Shown here: piece by piece, positions 45,969-55,184 of the stretch | How the letters are laid out: every line of letters begins with the position of its first letter | Position numbering within the stretch: position 1 is the first letter of the stretch | Origin: Paenibacillus pabuli | Lineage (GTDB): Bacteria > Bacillota > Bacilli > Paenibacillales > Paenibacillaceae | Reading direction: 5' to 3' | Assembly (NCBI RefSeq): GCF_023101145.1 | Contig: NZ_CP073714.1 | Coordinates: forward strand, 6,758,001 to 6,822,000 | Length of the DNA stretch: 64,000 bases | The notes under the pieces: generated by a model | Seen by the model: the letters and a program-made list of their open reading frames with translations, nothing else | What the model was told of the DNA's origin: nothing | Database searches by the model: none | Made by a program: the position numbers and the translations under genes

Positions 45969-46125
45969 GCCTTTTCCCTACAGTGAACCTTGTTCTTGCA
46001 TCGGAAGAGATTTACGTATAACCTGTTTACTATAAACACTTTGGAGCCTTGACGGCTCCCAGATCCATCCCTTGTATCAAATCAGAACACTTTGACAATG
46101 AATTATGAAAGGGGTTACTTTAAAC

Positions 46126-46914
46126 ATGGCACTTATTCAATGTAATTTTTACTCGGACACGCTTGGTTTAAGCACCAGCATGCATGTCATCCTGCCACAA
46201 CAAACCCACAATCAGATTGGCATGGAGAACGTATCGGGCCAAGGACTGCATCCCACACTGTATCTGCTGCATGGTCTATCGGACGATGACTCTATCTGGC
46301 TGCGCCGCACATCCATTGAACGTTACGTCGCTGACTTGGGGATTGCTGTGGTCATGCCTCAAGTGCATCGCAGCTTCTACACGGACATGGTTGAGGGTGG
46401 ATCTTATTGGACCTTCATCAGTGAGGAACTGCCCACAATCGCCCGCTCATTCTTCCCCTTATCGCATCAAAGGGAGGATAACTTCGTTGCCGGCTTGTCA
46501 ATGGGGGGCTACGGTGCATTTAAACTAGCTCTGCGTAAACCAGATCAATATGCAGCAGCAGCAAGTTTATCCGGGGCACTCGACATGACGGCGCATCTGG
46601 ATAATACGAATTCCAGCCCACTCTGGCGGGCCGAAATGGAACGGATCTTTGGGCCGAAGATTGCAGGCTCGGAGAACGACCTGCTCCAACTACTGAAGGA
46701 TAACCAAGCGAGCAGTGGACCTCGGCCATTGCTTTATCAATGCTGTGGTACGGAAGACTTCCTGTATGATCAGAACCAATCCTTCCGTGAAGCCTGTGCG
46801 CAGACCGATCTCCAATTGACCTATGAGGAGGAACCCGGTGAACATGAGTGGGGCTATTGGGATCAGAAAATTCAAAGTGTATTGAAATGGTTGCCTTTGC
46901 GTGAACGTAAATAG
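46126..46914 (+). CDS. esterase family protein (FrmB/EstA-type alpha/beta hydrolase)
   Basis: 262 residues. The nucleophile elbow is GLSMGGYGAF (Ser near 126), the catalytic His lies in EHEWGYWD near residue 245, and an acidic partner is likely in CGTEDFLYDQ. Resembles S-formylglutathione hydrolase and Lactococcus tributyrin esterase EstA; the substrate is probably a short-chain acyl or acetyl ester. ATG 46126 is chosen because AAAGGGG lies 11 nt upstream; a start 7 codons earlier has no RBS. Single gene ending before a shared terminator. Confidence 0.85.
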   Translation: MALIQCNFYSDTLGLSTSMHVILPQQTHNQIGMENVSGQGLHPTLYLLHGLSDDDSIWLRRTSIERYVADLGIAVVMPQVHRSFYTDMVEGGSYWTFISEELPTIARSFFPLSHQREDNFVAGLSMGGYGAFKLALRKPDQYAAAASLSGALDMTAHLDNTNSSPLWRAEMERIFGPKIAGSENDLLQLLKDNQASSGPRPLLYQCCGTEDFLYDQNQSFREACAQTDLQLTYEEEPGEHEWGYWDQKIQSVLKWLPLRERK

Positions 46915-46918
46915 CTCC

Positions 46919-46949
46919 AATCGCTGTTATCGTGTAAATATTAAGTTGA
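46919..46949 (+). repeat. remnant of the dispersed palindrome repeat (copy F)
   Basis: CCAATCGCTGTTAT, equal to the left core with one change, is joined directly to CGTGTAAAT, the right end of the element. This is an internal-deletion relic. TTAAGTTGAAC follows, like the outer arm of copy E. Confidence 0.55.
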
Positions 46950-46974
46950 ACATAGCCAGATCGTTGTAACACAC

Positions 46975-47016
46975 AAAAAAGCAGGCCCTTGAGAAGAAAT
47001 TCTCGGCCTGCTTTTG
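46975..47016. terminator. bidirectional terminator between the esterase gene and argH
   Basis: AAAAGCAGGCC pairs with GGCCTGCTTTT around a 17-nt loop that itself contains GAGAA/TTCTC. There is a six-base A run on the left, so the minus-strand tail is strong. Confidence 0.9.
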
Positions 47017-47053
47017 CGTTGTATATCTTTATTACATTATAGTAAATGCGTCA

Positions 47054-48457
47054 TTAACCCCGATTGGTGATCCATTGCTCTGTCACTTCCAGCACCTTTT
47101 CACTGCGTGCAATCGCCTCAGCCACCTGGTTCGATGCTGTTCCGCCGTACACATTACGAGCATTTACAACCGCTTCTGGTTGCAGCACGTCGTAAATACG
47201 CTCATCGAACAATGGGGAGAACTGACGGAATTCATCAATGGTCAGATCCAGCAAATATTTGCCGTTCTGGATACAGTACAATACTGTTTTTCCGATAACT
47301 TCGTGCGCTTGGCGGAATGGCAAACCTTCGCCCACGAGGAAGTCCGCAATATCTGTAGCGTTGGAGAAATCCTGATTGACCGCTTGGCGCATCCGACCTT
47401 TGTTGACCGTCATCGTCGCAATCATCGGAGCGAACAGTTGAAGTGCACCCTCCAGCGTCGCTACCGTGTCAAACATGCCTTCCTTGTCTTCCTGCATGTC
47501 CTTGTTGTAAGCAAGCGGCAGAGATTTCAATACAGTCAGCAAACCGATCAGGTTGCCGTACACACGTCCTGTTTTACCACGAACGAGTTCCGGAACATCC
47601 GGATTTTTCTTCTGTGGCATAATGCTGCTGCCCGTGCAGAATGCATCATCCAGTTCAACAAAACCAAACTCCGTGCTGCTCCACAGGACCAGCTCTTCGC
47701 TCAGACGGGACAAGTGCGTCATGATCAGCGAAGCGGCTGCCAGGAACTCAACGATGAAGTCACGGTCGCTTACTGCGTCCAGGCTGTTCTCGTACACACC
47801 ATCGAAGCCCAGTTGTTCCGCGACAAAATGACGGTCAATCGGGAACGTTGTGCCTGCAAGCGCACCTGCACCCAGCGGCAGCACGTTAATGCGTTTGTAG
47901 CTGTCCATCAGACGCTCCGCATCCCGCTGGAACATCGATACATAAGCCATCAGGTGATGGGCGAACAGAATCGGTTGTGCACGTTGAAGATGTGTATACC
48001 CCGGTACTATCGTATCGAGATTATCTTTGGCTTGTCCGATCAGCGCTTCCTGCAGCGAGTGCAGCATGCCAACAAATCCAACCACGCGCTCACGCAAGTA
48101 CAAGTGCATATCGGTCGCCACTTGGTCATTCCGGCTGCGTCCTGTATGCAATTTGCCGCCTACAGGGCCGATGGTATCAATCAGGTTTTTCTCAATGTTC
48201 ATGTGGATGTCTTCATCCGATACGGAGAATTCCACTTCGCCTGCACGAATTTTATGCAGAACGGTGATTAAACCCTCCTTAATTGTCTCTACATCCTCTG
48301 CCGGCAGAATACCGCATTTGCCCAACATCGTGACATGAGCCAGACTTCCTTGAATATCTTCCTCGGCCAGCGCTTTGTCAAAGTTGATTGACGCTGTGTA
48401 TTCCTCGACCAGGTGATTGGTTTGTTTGGTAAAACGTCCTCCCCACAGCTTGCTCAC
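47054..48457 (-). CDS. argH: argininosuccinate lyase
   Basis: Final step of arginine synthesis: argininosuccinate to arginine and fumarate. 467 residues. It starts SKLWGGRFTK, typical of the family. The superfamily signature is GSSIMPQKKNPDVPE, and the active-site His lies in the segment GYTHLQRAQP. The start is GTG 48457 with AAAGGGGAG 8 nt upstream; the frame is open to an ATG at 48487 without an RBS. Last gene of the arg cluster, 105 bp after argG. Confidence 0.96.
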   Translation of the reverse strand: MSKLWGGRFTKQTNHLVEEYTASINFDKALAEEDIQGSLAHVTMLGKCGILPAEDVETIKEGLITVLHKIRAGEVEFSVSDEDIHMNIEKNLIDTIGPVGGKLHTGRSRNDQVATDMHLYLRERVVGFVGMLHSLQEALIGQAKDNLDTIVPGYTHLQRAQPILFAHHLMAYVSMFQRDAERLMDSYKRINVLPLGAGALAGTTFPIDRHFVAEQLGFDGVYENSLDAVSDRDFIVEFLAAASLIMTHLSRLSEELVLWSSTEFGFVELDDAFCTGSSIMPQKKNPDVPELVRGKTGRVYGNLIGLLTVLKSLPLAYNKDMQEDKEGMFDTVATLEGALQLFAPMIATMTVNKGRMRQAVNQDFSNATDIADFLVGEGLPFRQAHEVIGKTVLYCIQNGKYLLDLTIDEFRQFSPLFDERIYDVLQPEAVVNARNVYGGTASNQVAEAIARSEKVLEVTEQWITNRG

Positions 48458-48562
48458 AGTGAGTACTCCCCTTTCGCTCATGGACAAAGCCGCTCCTGCC
48501 AGATGTGCAAGAACGGCCTGCCTTGTCAGTTATTATCGTGATGCTTTATATGCATGATGAAA

Positions 48563-49798
48563 TTAGTTTTTGTTTTGTTCCACACCGGAATGTACTTTCA
48601 AACGCAATGCATTCAAGCGGATAAAACCCGTTGCATCCCCTTGATCGTATGCTTGTGTTGGATCAGCTTCCATTGTGGCAATGTCCGGGTTGTACAGGCT
48701 GACAGGGCTTTTCACCCCTGCGCCAATAACGTTGCCTTTATACAGTTTCACACGAACGGTACCTGTTACATTTTTCTGGCTTTCCGTCACCAGTGCTTGC
48801 AGCGCCAAACGTTCTGGTGCGAACCAGAAACCGTTGTAAACGAGTGTGCTGTAACGTGTGATCAAGCTGTCACGCAGGTTCATGACTTCACGGTCCATCG
48901 TGATGGATTCCATTTTGCGGTGTGCTGTGAACAGAATGGTTCCGCCCGGTGTCTCATATACGCCACGGCTCTTCATACCAACGAAGCGGTTCTCTACCAT
49001 GTCCACACGGCCGATACCATGTTTGCCGCCAAGCTCGTTGAGTTGCTCCATGACTTGCAGTGGGCTCAGACGCTCACCGTTCAGTGCAACACAGTCCCCT
49101 TGTTCGAATTCAAGTTCAACATATTCTGCTTGATCCGGTGCATCTTCAGGTGCACTGCTGAGCAGGAACATGTCTTTGTTCTCGTCCGTACTAGGATCAA
49201 ACCAAGGATCTTCAAGCACACCGCTCTCATAGCTGATGTGCAGCAGGTTACGGTCTGTGGAGTATGGTTTTGCTGCCGATGCAGTTACCGGAATGCCGTG
49301 TTTTTCAGCGTAAGCGATCATCTCAGCACGTCCTGGGAACTGGTTACGGAACTCTTCCAGACGCCAAGGTGCAATGACTTGGATGTCTGGTGTCAGCGCA
49401 GCTGCGTTCAACTCAAAACGAACCTGATCATTTCCTTTACCCGTAGCGCCGTGAGCAATCGCAGTAGCGCCTTCTGCACGAGCGATATCGACCATACGTT
49501 TAGCGATCAGTGGACGTGCGATACTTGTGCCAAGCAGGTATTGTCCTTCATAGAGGGCACCCGCCTGGAACATGGGATAGATGAAATCTTTGGCGAACTC
49601 GTCGCGCAGATCATCGATATACACTTTGGAAGCGCCTGTAGCGAGTGCTTTTTCCTCAAGGCCGTCCAATTCATCCTTTTGTCCGATATCCGCTGTAAAT
49701 GCGATAATCTCCGCATCATATGTTTCTTTCAACCATTTCAAAATTACAGATGTGTCTAACCCGCCAGAATATGCGAGTACGATTTTTTCCTTAGCCAT
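48563..49798 (-). CDS. argG: argininosuccinate synthase
   Basis: Joins citrulline and aspartate using ATP. 411 residues. The N-terminal P-loop-like motif is LAYSGGLDTSV (residues 8-18), followed by GATGKGNDQVRFE and SYESGVLEDP, all family hallmarks. GGGGAGG precedes ATG 49798. Lies between argF (97 bp) and argH, in the order argC-J-B-D-F-G-H. Confidence 0.97.
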   Translation of the reverse strand: MAKEKIVLAYSGGLDTSVILKWLKETYDAEIIAFTADIGQKDELDGLEEKALATGASKVYIDDLRDEFAKDFIYPMFQAGALYEGQYLLGTSIARPLIAKRMVDIARAEGATAIAHGATGKGNDQVRFELNAAALTPDIQVIAPWRLEEFRNQFPGRAEMIAYAEKHGIPVTASAAKPYSTDRNLLHISYESGVLEDPWFDPSTDENKDMFLLSSAPEDAPDQAEYVELEFEQGDCVALNGERLSPLQVMEQLNELGGKHGIGRVDMVENRFVGMKSRGVYETPGGTILFTAHRKMESITMDREVMNLRDSLITRYSTLVYNGFWFAPERLALQALVTESQKNVTGTVRVKLYKGNVIGAGVKSPVSLYNPDIATMEADPTQAYDQGDATGFIRLNALRLKVHSGVEQNKN

Positions 49799-49895
49799 GT
49801 TCTATGGTCCTCCCCAAGTTCAGTTGCTATAAAAATTATTAAATCTATCATCGCGAAATCTGTGCCTAAAATCAACCCATTCAGGCAAACAGCAT

Positions 49896-50864
49896 CTATT
49901 CGCTCATTAACGCAGCCATCAATGCTTTTTGCGCATGCAGCCGGTTCTCCGCCTGATCAAAGATCAGGGAGTTAGGACCGTCGATTACCCCAGCACTCAC
50001 TTCTTCTCCACGGTGAGCTGGCAGGCAGTGCAGGAACATGTAATCCGGCTTCGCACCTTTCATCAGTTCCTCATCCACCTGATACGCAGCGAATGCTTGT
50101 TCACGAATCTTCTGTTCCTCTTCAAAACCCATACTCGCCCATACATCCGTATACACGATATCTGCATCTTTCACAGCTTCCTGTGCACTGTAAGTCACAA
50201 TCACCTGTGAGCCGCTCTCCTGTGCAATGCTGCGCGCCTGCTCCACCACTGTGCTGTCAGGCTCATATCCTTCCGGAGTCGCTACCGCAACATGCATACC
50301 CATCTTCGCTGCACCAAGCATCAGGGAATGCGCCATGTTATTGCCGTCGCCAACATAAGCCATTTTCAGACCTTCCAGCTTGCCTTTATGCTCCAACACG
50401 GTTTGGAAATCCGCAAGTACTTGGCATGGATGCGCTGCATCGCTCAGGCCGTTAATCACCGGAACATCCGCATGTTGTGCCAGTTCAGTCACATTATGGT
50501 GTCCAAAGGTACGGATCATGATGCCGTCCAGGTAACGAGACAAGACTTTGGCTGTATCATGTGTCGTTTCCCCGCGACCAAGCTGGATATCATTTTTGCT
50601 CAGGAAGAGCGCGTGACCGCCGAGTTGGAACATGCCGACTTCAAAAGATACACGCGTACGTGTAGATGATTTTTCAAAAATGAGTCCGATCGTTTTGCCT
50701 TGGAGCGGCTGATACGGCACACCGTTTTTTTGTTTGCCTTTAATCTCAATCGCGAGGTCCAGCAAATAGCGGATTTCCTCCGCTGTATAATCTGTAAATT
50801 CAATAAAATCACGGCCTCTAAGATCGACTTTCTGTACCTTCTCCGTCTGTTGCGTTTGTGTCAT
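49896..50864 (-). CDS. argF: ornithine carbamoyltransferase
   Basis: Makes citrulline from ornithine and carbamoyl phosphate. 322 residues. Carbamoyl-phosphate motif KSSTRTRVSFE; ornithine-loop HCLPAHRGEEVS. ATG 50864 follows GGGAGG by 11 nt; the frame is open 26 codons further upstream, but that extension looks non-coding. Its upstream gap to argD (200 bp) contains a GGCC-rich hairpin near 51020-51045 without a T tract. No carAB is in the window to supply carbamoyl phosphate. Confidence 0.96.
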   Translation of the reverse strand: MTQTQQTEKVQKVDLRGRDFIEFTDYTAEEIRYLLDLAIEIKGKQKNGVPYQPLQGKTIGLIFEKSSTRTRVSFEVGMFQLGGHALFLSKNDIQLGRGETTHDTAKVLSRYLDGIMIRTFGHHNVTELAQHADVPVINGLSDAAHPCQVLADFQTVLEHKGKLEGLKMAYVGDGNNMAHSLMLGAAKMGMHVAVATPEGYEPDSTVVEQARSIAQESGSQVIVTYSAQEAVKDADIVYTDVWASMGFEEEQKIREQAFAAYQVDEELMKGAKPDYMFLHCLPAHRGEEVSAGVIDGPNSLIFDQAENRLHAQKALMAALMSE

Positions 50865-51064
50865 GTTAGTGTTGTCCTCCCTTATTTCCGGTTCCCTGCA
50901 CCCGCATGGGCAGAAGAGTGTAGAAGGTTGAGCTCTAAGCATTCAGCTGCTCACTTTCATCTTCCGCTAGTTTACCGCGCGGCTACAGGGATTCATGATT
51001 CATCTTTTTGTTCCGCTTCGAGGCCCGTTAAGGCCCCGAGTCAGAAAGGTTGTATAAAGTCTTA

Positions 51065-52321
51065 TTAGGCGTTCTTCGCCGCCACATGCTCTTCAATCAA
51101 CGCAGCAACCAAGGATACTGCCTCATCGATCTCTTCCTTGCTCACATACAAGTTTGGAAGCAGACGAATGACATTCGGTCCTGCGGATACAAAGAGGATG
51201 CCCCGCTTCTGACCAGCAAGCACGATATCGCCAACTGCTTCAGCACATTCGATTCCAACAAGCAGCCCCATACCCCGAACTTCTTTTACAAACGAATTAC
51301 CAGCCAGACGCTCCCGCAAAGAGTTCATCAGGTATTCGCCCATTTCAGCTGCACGTGCTGGCAATTGATCTTCGAGCATCGTTTCAATCGTTGCAATGAC
51401 CACGGAGGAAGCGAGGGGTGTACCACCAAACGTCGTTGCATGGCTGCCCGCAGTAAACGCATCCTTCAGATAACCTTTACCCAGCATCGCACCTACAGGG
51501 AATCCACTACCAATACCTTTGGCTACCGTGAAAATGTCCGGTTCAATGCCATAGTGCTCATGCGCGAACAGTTTGCCTGTACGTCCCATTCCGGTCTGTA
51601 CTTCATCCACAATCAACAGCAATCCGTGCTCTTCACACAGTTTCCGAACGTGATGGACAAAATCTGGTTTGACCGGATGTACTCCGCCCTCGGCTTGCAC
51701 CATCTCCAGCATAATCGCTGCCGTATTAGGTCCGATCGCCGCTTCGAGAGCCGCTGTGTCATGCAATGGTACGGTTACAAATCCGGCTGGCAATGGTAAA
51801 AATCCTTCTTTCACCTTATCCTGTCCAGTTGCTGTCAATGTTGCGAGTGTCCGTCCGTGGAAGGATTGGGCAAATGTAATGACTTCGTACCGACCTGTGC
51901 CTTTTACCTTCTGGTGGTAGCGACGAGCCAGTTTAATTGCCGCTTCATTCGCTTCTGCACCACTGTTACAAAAGAACACAGCGTCTGCACATGTATTTGC
52001 TGTCAACAAAGCCGCTGCTTTTTCCTGACCCGGGATCTGGAACAGGTTGGATACATGCCACAGCTCATCGATCTGAGCTTTCAGCTTGGCCCCGACTTTC
52101 TCCGGTGCATGGCCCAGACTCGTTACAGCCAACCCGCACATGAAATCAAGGTAACGATTGCCTTGATCATCCCATAACCAGCTGCCTTTACCCTTGACCA
52201 GACTGATGGGATAACGCGCATACGTTTGGAAAAGAGAGCTTTCCGTCTGTAACGCTGCACCTGTTGCTGCTACGCCCGCTACTGCTGTGCCAGAACCTGG
52301 CTGTTCATTGCCTTTTGCCAT
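51065..52321 (-). CDS. argD: acetylornithine aminotransferase
   Basis: PLP enzyme, 418 residues, turning N-acetylglutamate semialdehyde into N-acetylornithine. It has the class III aminotransferase segment DEVQTGMGRTGKLFA followed by the PLP Lys in VAKGIGSG. The N-terminal about 30 residues (Gly/Ala-rich) are longer than usual. ATG 52321 is preceded by AAGGAGTG with a 7-nt spacing. Separated from argB by 357 bp that hold repeat copy C. Confidence 0.95.
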   Translation of the reverse strand: MAKGNEQPGSGTAVAGVAATGAALQTESSLFQTYARYPISLVKGKGSWLWDDQGNRYLDFMCGLAVTSLGHAPEKVGAKLKAQIDELWHVSNLFQIPGQEKAAALLTANTCADAVFFCNSGAEANEAAIKLARRYHQKVKGTGRYEVITFAQSFHGRTLATLTATGQDKVKEGFLPLPAGFVTVPLHDTAALEAAIGPNTAAIMLEMVQAEGGVHPVKPDFVHHVRKLCEEHGLLLIVDEVQTGMGRTGKLFAHEHYGIEPDIFTVAKGIGSGFPVGAMLGKGYLKDAFTAGSHATTFGGTPLASSVVIATIETMLEDQLPARAAEMGEYLMNSLRERLAGNSFVKEVRGMGLLVGIECAEAVGDIVLAGQKRGILFVSAGPNVIRLLPNLYVSKEEIDEAVSLVAALIEEHVAAKNA

Positions 52322-52370
52322 CACCTATCACTCCTTATTCGTTGGTACACTTCTAAGGTGAATAAAACAT

Positions 52371-52600
52371 AACACTAGACCACTTCGATTGCAGTCCACC
52401 TTCCGAACATATGCATACTCCCACTTCGATGACAGAACAACCTTCCGATCGCTGTTATCCCCAGATTTCTTTAATTAATTTTTAAAGGTGGAAATCCAGT
52501 GATAAAGGCGCACGCTACGCTTCTTCAGGTTATTTCTGTCCTCTCCGTTCTCGCATTTTTGTTTCTTCAGATTGGTTCTGCACTCTTCCTTTTCGTGCTA
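52371..52600 (+). repeat. dispersed imperfect-palindrome repeat, copy C, apparently one copy nested in another
   Basis: The inner copy (about 52421-52553) has the core CGATCGCTGTTATCCCC and the right arm CAGGTTATTTCTGTCC. It is flanked by a second, older pair of arms: left 52371-52410 (ACACTAGAC, then TTCGATTGCAG, then CACCTTCCGA) and right 52559-52600 (TTTCTTCAGATTGGTTC, then CTTTTCGTG). Those outer arms match the arms of copy A. Sits between argB and argD. Confidence 0.8.
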
Positions 52601-52678
52601 TGCCAGATTCACAAAAATCGTGTACATATTTTTTTATATAATATAAGACTATTAAGACTCTAGCGCATTGAGAGCAAA

Positions 52679-53518
52679 TTATTGCATACGGATAATTCGG
52701 GTTCCGATCGTTTCTCCGCCAAGCACACGGCTCAAGATCTGTGGTTCGCTGCCATCTACGATAATGACCTCACGCACTTTGCCGTGAATACAAGCGATCG
52801 CTGCACGCACCTTTGGAATCATGCCGCCATAGATTTCTCCAGTTTGGATCATATCCTCAATCTCCTGTACGGAGACAGTTGCCAATACTTTTTTCTCGCC
52901 GCCAGTGTTCTTCATGATGCCAGGGACATCGGTCACAACGATCATTCGGCTAACTCCAAGATGGGAAGCTACCGCACCTGCGGCTGTATCCGCATTAATG
53001 TTATAGCGCTGGCCAGATGCATCTACACCAACTGGCGCGATCACTGGCATATAGCCCATTTCCACAATGCCTTGAATAATCTCTGCGTTAACGCCCGTTA
53101 CATCACCGACCCACCCAATCTCTGCATGGTTACTGACCGGTTTCGCTTGGATCAGACCACCGTCCACACCCGACACACCCAGCGCACGTCCACCCACACG
53201 CTGAATTAGACGTACGATCTGTTTATTAATACTCCCCGCAAGAACCATCTCCACGACATCCAGCACGGGTTCTGTTGTTTTACGCAATCCGTTTACGAAT
53301 TCGGTCTCAATACCGAGCTTCGCCAAATTGTCTGAGATCGCAGGGCCGCCGCCATGCACGATGACAGGCTGAGTTCCCTTGGACTGCAAGTCACGCAGAT
53401 CTGCAAAAAAGGATTCAGGCAATGCCGCCAGCGTGCTGCCTCCGCATTTCATGACAAACGTCTGCTTCTCGGCACCTGCTTCAGTTCCGGTACTCTCATT
53501 TTGCAATGTTGAATTCAT
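52679..53518 (-). CDS. argB: N-acetylglutamate kinase
   Basis: Phosphorylates N-acetylglutamate, the committed step of the pathway. 279 residues. Amino acid kinase motifs: KCGGSTL near the N-terminus, VIVHGGGPAISDNL, and the acetylglutamate-binding NINADTAAGAVA. AAAGGAG precedes ATG 53518. It has an N-terminal extension of about 20 residues before the kinase fold. Lies 310 bp after argJ, a gap that contains repeat copy D. Confidence 0.96.
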   Translation of the reverse strand: MNSTLQNESTGTEAGAEKQTFVMKCGGSTLAALPESFFADLRDLQSKGTQPVIVHGGGPAISDNLAKLGIETEFVNGLRKTTEPVLDVVEMVLAGSINKQIVRLIQRVGGRALGVSGVDGGLIQAKPVSNHAEIGWVGDVTGVNAEIIQGIVEMGYMPVIAPVGVDASGQRYNINADTAAGAVASHLGVSRMIVVTDVPGIMKNTGGEKKVLATVSVQEIEDMIQTGEIYGGMIPKVRAAIACIHGKVREVIIVDGSEPQILSRVLGGETIGTRIIRMQ

Positions 53519-53579
53519 GAGGGCACTCCTTTCAATTTAAATGTTTTAAAGAGATTAACACTTCATTGATGCGATATTC

Positions 53580-53722
53580 TTCGGCTGACCGTTCCGAATC
53601 CGGATCGTTCTTTCGATCGCTGTTGTCTCCAAGTTTTTTTGGATTCCCCTTCTCTAAGGGGAAAACTCGGAGACAAAGGCGAACGCTTCGCTTCTACAGA
53701 ATCGATTCCGCCTTCTCCACTA
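53580..53722 (+). repeat. dispersed imperfect-palindrome repeat, copy D (most diverged)
   Basis: The core is CGATCGCTGTTGTCTCC paired with GGAGACAAAGGCGAACG. The inner stem TTGTCTCC/GGAGACAA differs from TTATCCCC/GGGGATAA in copies B and E, yet remains perfectly paired, as do AGTTTT/AAAACT. The outer arms contain GGATCG and CGATTCC. Sits between argJ and argB. Confidence 0.82.
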
Positions 53723-53828
53723 CCTTCGCTAGGTATCAACCACCAATGAAAGTTCAATCCTTATACATTTTCTACATATTTACGAACCAGCTCTCATTGG
53801 AAGCTGTTTCGTAAATGCAAAATACTTA

Positions 53829-55067
53829 TTACGTGCGGTATGCCGCGTTAATTCGTACATAGTCATACGTCAGATCACAGCCCCAAGCGATAGCTGTTCC
53901 CTCGCCGTGATGCAGATCGACTACAATGCGTACGGTATCGGTCTGCAAGTAGGCCAGTGCCGCCTCTTCGTCAAATACAACTGGACGGGACTGTGCAAGT
54001 ACAGAGATGTCTCCAAGACGGATATCAACCGTATCAGGATTCACTGGCTGTCCTGCGCGCCCTACAGCTGCAATGATTCGTCCCCAGTTCGCATCAGCGC
54101 CAAACATGGCGGATTTCACCAGGCTGGACCCAATGACGGTCTTTGCAATAGCTTGCGCGGATTCGTCACTTACGGCACCTGTTACCTGTACTTCTACCAG
54201 CTTGGTTGCTCCTTCACCATCACGTGCAATGGCTTTGGCGAGTACTTCGCAAACATAGATAAAACCAGCAGCAAAAGCTTCCCAATCCGGATGCTCCGTG
54301 GTCAGCTCTTCGTTGTCTGCCAGACCACTGGACATCGCTACCAGCATGTCGTTCGTGCTTGTATCTCCATCTACGGTAATCATGTTAAATGTATGATTGG
54401 TTGCCTGGCGCAGCAGGCGCTGCAGCGCTTCTGCACCGATGACCGCATCCGAGGTCATGAAGGCCAGCATGGTCGCCATATTCGGATGAATCATCCCTGA
54501 TCCCTTGGCGGCCCCTGCAATCGTAATCGTCTTGCCGTTCACCTCAACGGCGACGCAGGCTTCTTTTTTCACCAAATCGGTGGTTAGAATGGCCTGTGAA
54601 AAATGCTCCGCTTCTTCTGCTTCCTTGCCCAAGCGTGCCGGAAGTCCGCTAATTCCCGAGTGTACAGCATCCATCTTCAGCAATTCACCAATGACTCCTG
54701 TGGAAGCGACAGCAACATCCTCTTCCGCTACGCCCAATTCACGTGCAGCCGCCGTACGCATGGCGTAGGCATCCTCTTCGCCTTGTTGTCCGGTACACGC
54801 ATTGGCATTCCCACTGTTCACGATGACTGCCTGAAGACGTCCATTGTTCAAGCTCTCGCGTGTAACTTTCAAAGGTGCTGCCTGGAATACGTTCGTTGTA
54901 TACACCGCAGCTGCAGTTGCCAGCACGTCACAGCGGATTGCTCCAATGTCGTTACGAGATGTTTTTTTCAAACCACAATGCAATCCACCAGCCGTAAACC
55001 CACGCGGGGTTACAATCGTTCCGTTCTCAACTATTGTAAAAGCCTGTTGCTCCACTTTTGTTCCCAT
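53829..55067 (-). CDS. argJ: glutamate N-acetyltransferase / amino-acid acetyltransferase
   Basis: Self-cleaving Ntn-type enzyme, 412 residues, that moves acetyl from N-acetylornithine to glutamate. This gives the cyclic pathway and explains the lack of argA and argE. The cleavage site is GMIHPNMATMLAF with the Thr nucleophile near residue 194. It also has ANAC and GDTSTNDM motifs. CGGGGGATAACAT precedes ATG 55067. Second gene of the operon, 117 bp after argC. Confidence 0.96.
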   Translation of the reverse strand: MGTKVEQQAFTIVENGTIVTPRGFTAGGLHCGLKKTSRNDIGAIRCDVLATAAAVYTTNVFQAAPLKVTRESLNNGRLQAVIVNSGNANACTGQQGEEDAYAMRTAAARELGVAEEDVAVASTGVIGELLKMDAVHSGISGLPARLGKEAEEAEHFSQAILTTDLVKKEACVAVEVNGKTITIAGAAKGSGMIHPNMATMLAFMTSDAVIGAEALQRLLRQATNHTFNMITVDGDTSTNDMLVAMSSGLADNEELTTEHPDWEAFAAGFIYVCEVLAKAIARDGEGATKLVEVQVTGAVSDESAQAIAKTVIGSSLVKSAMFGADANWGRIIAAVGRAGQPVNPDTVDIRLGDISVLAQSRPVVFDEEAALAYLQTDTVRIVVDLHHGEGTAIAWGCDLTYDYVRINAAYRT

Positions 55068-55184
55068 ATGTTATCCCCCGTTATGCGTTCGGCTGCATGC
55101 CGATTGTCCGCTTGCTTTGCCTGATCCGACATTCCCACATGATTTTGAAATTGCGTCTAGACGCTCTCCCAACAAATCAAAACC

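Larger units (their letters stand above)
45821..46125. other. 305-bp intergenic region between yhbD and the esterase gene
   Basis: Holds several short symmetric motifs: the dyad at 45850-45867, a cre-like site at 45954-45968, TGTTTA-CTA-TAAACA at 46024-46038 and a perfect GGAGCC/GGCTCC hairpin at 46043-46059. No gene is seen. Confidence 0.6.

Noticed and set aside
47075..49759. Long + strand open frames (about 400 codons each) opposite argH and argG
   Set aside because: Mirror frames of strongly biased argH and argG codons; Cys/His/Phe-rich, with no start signals.
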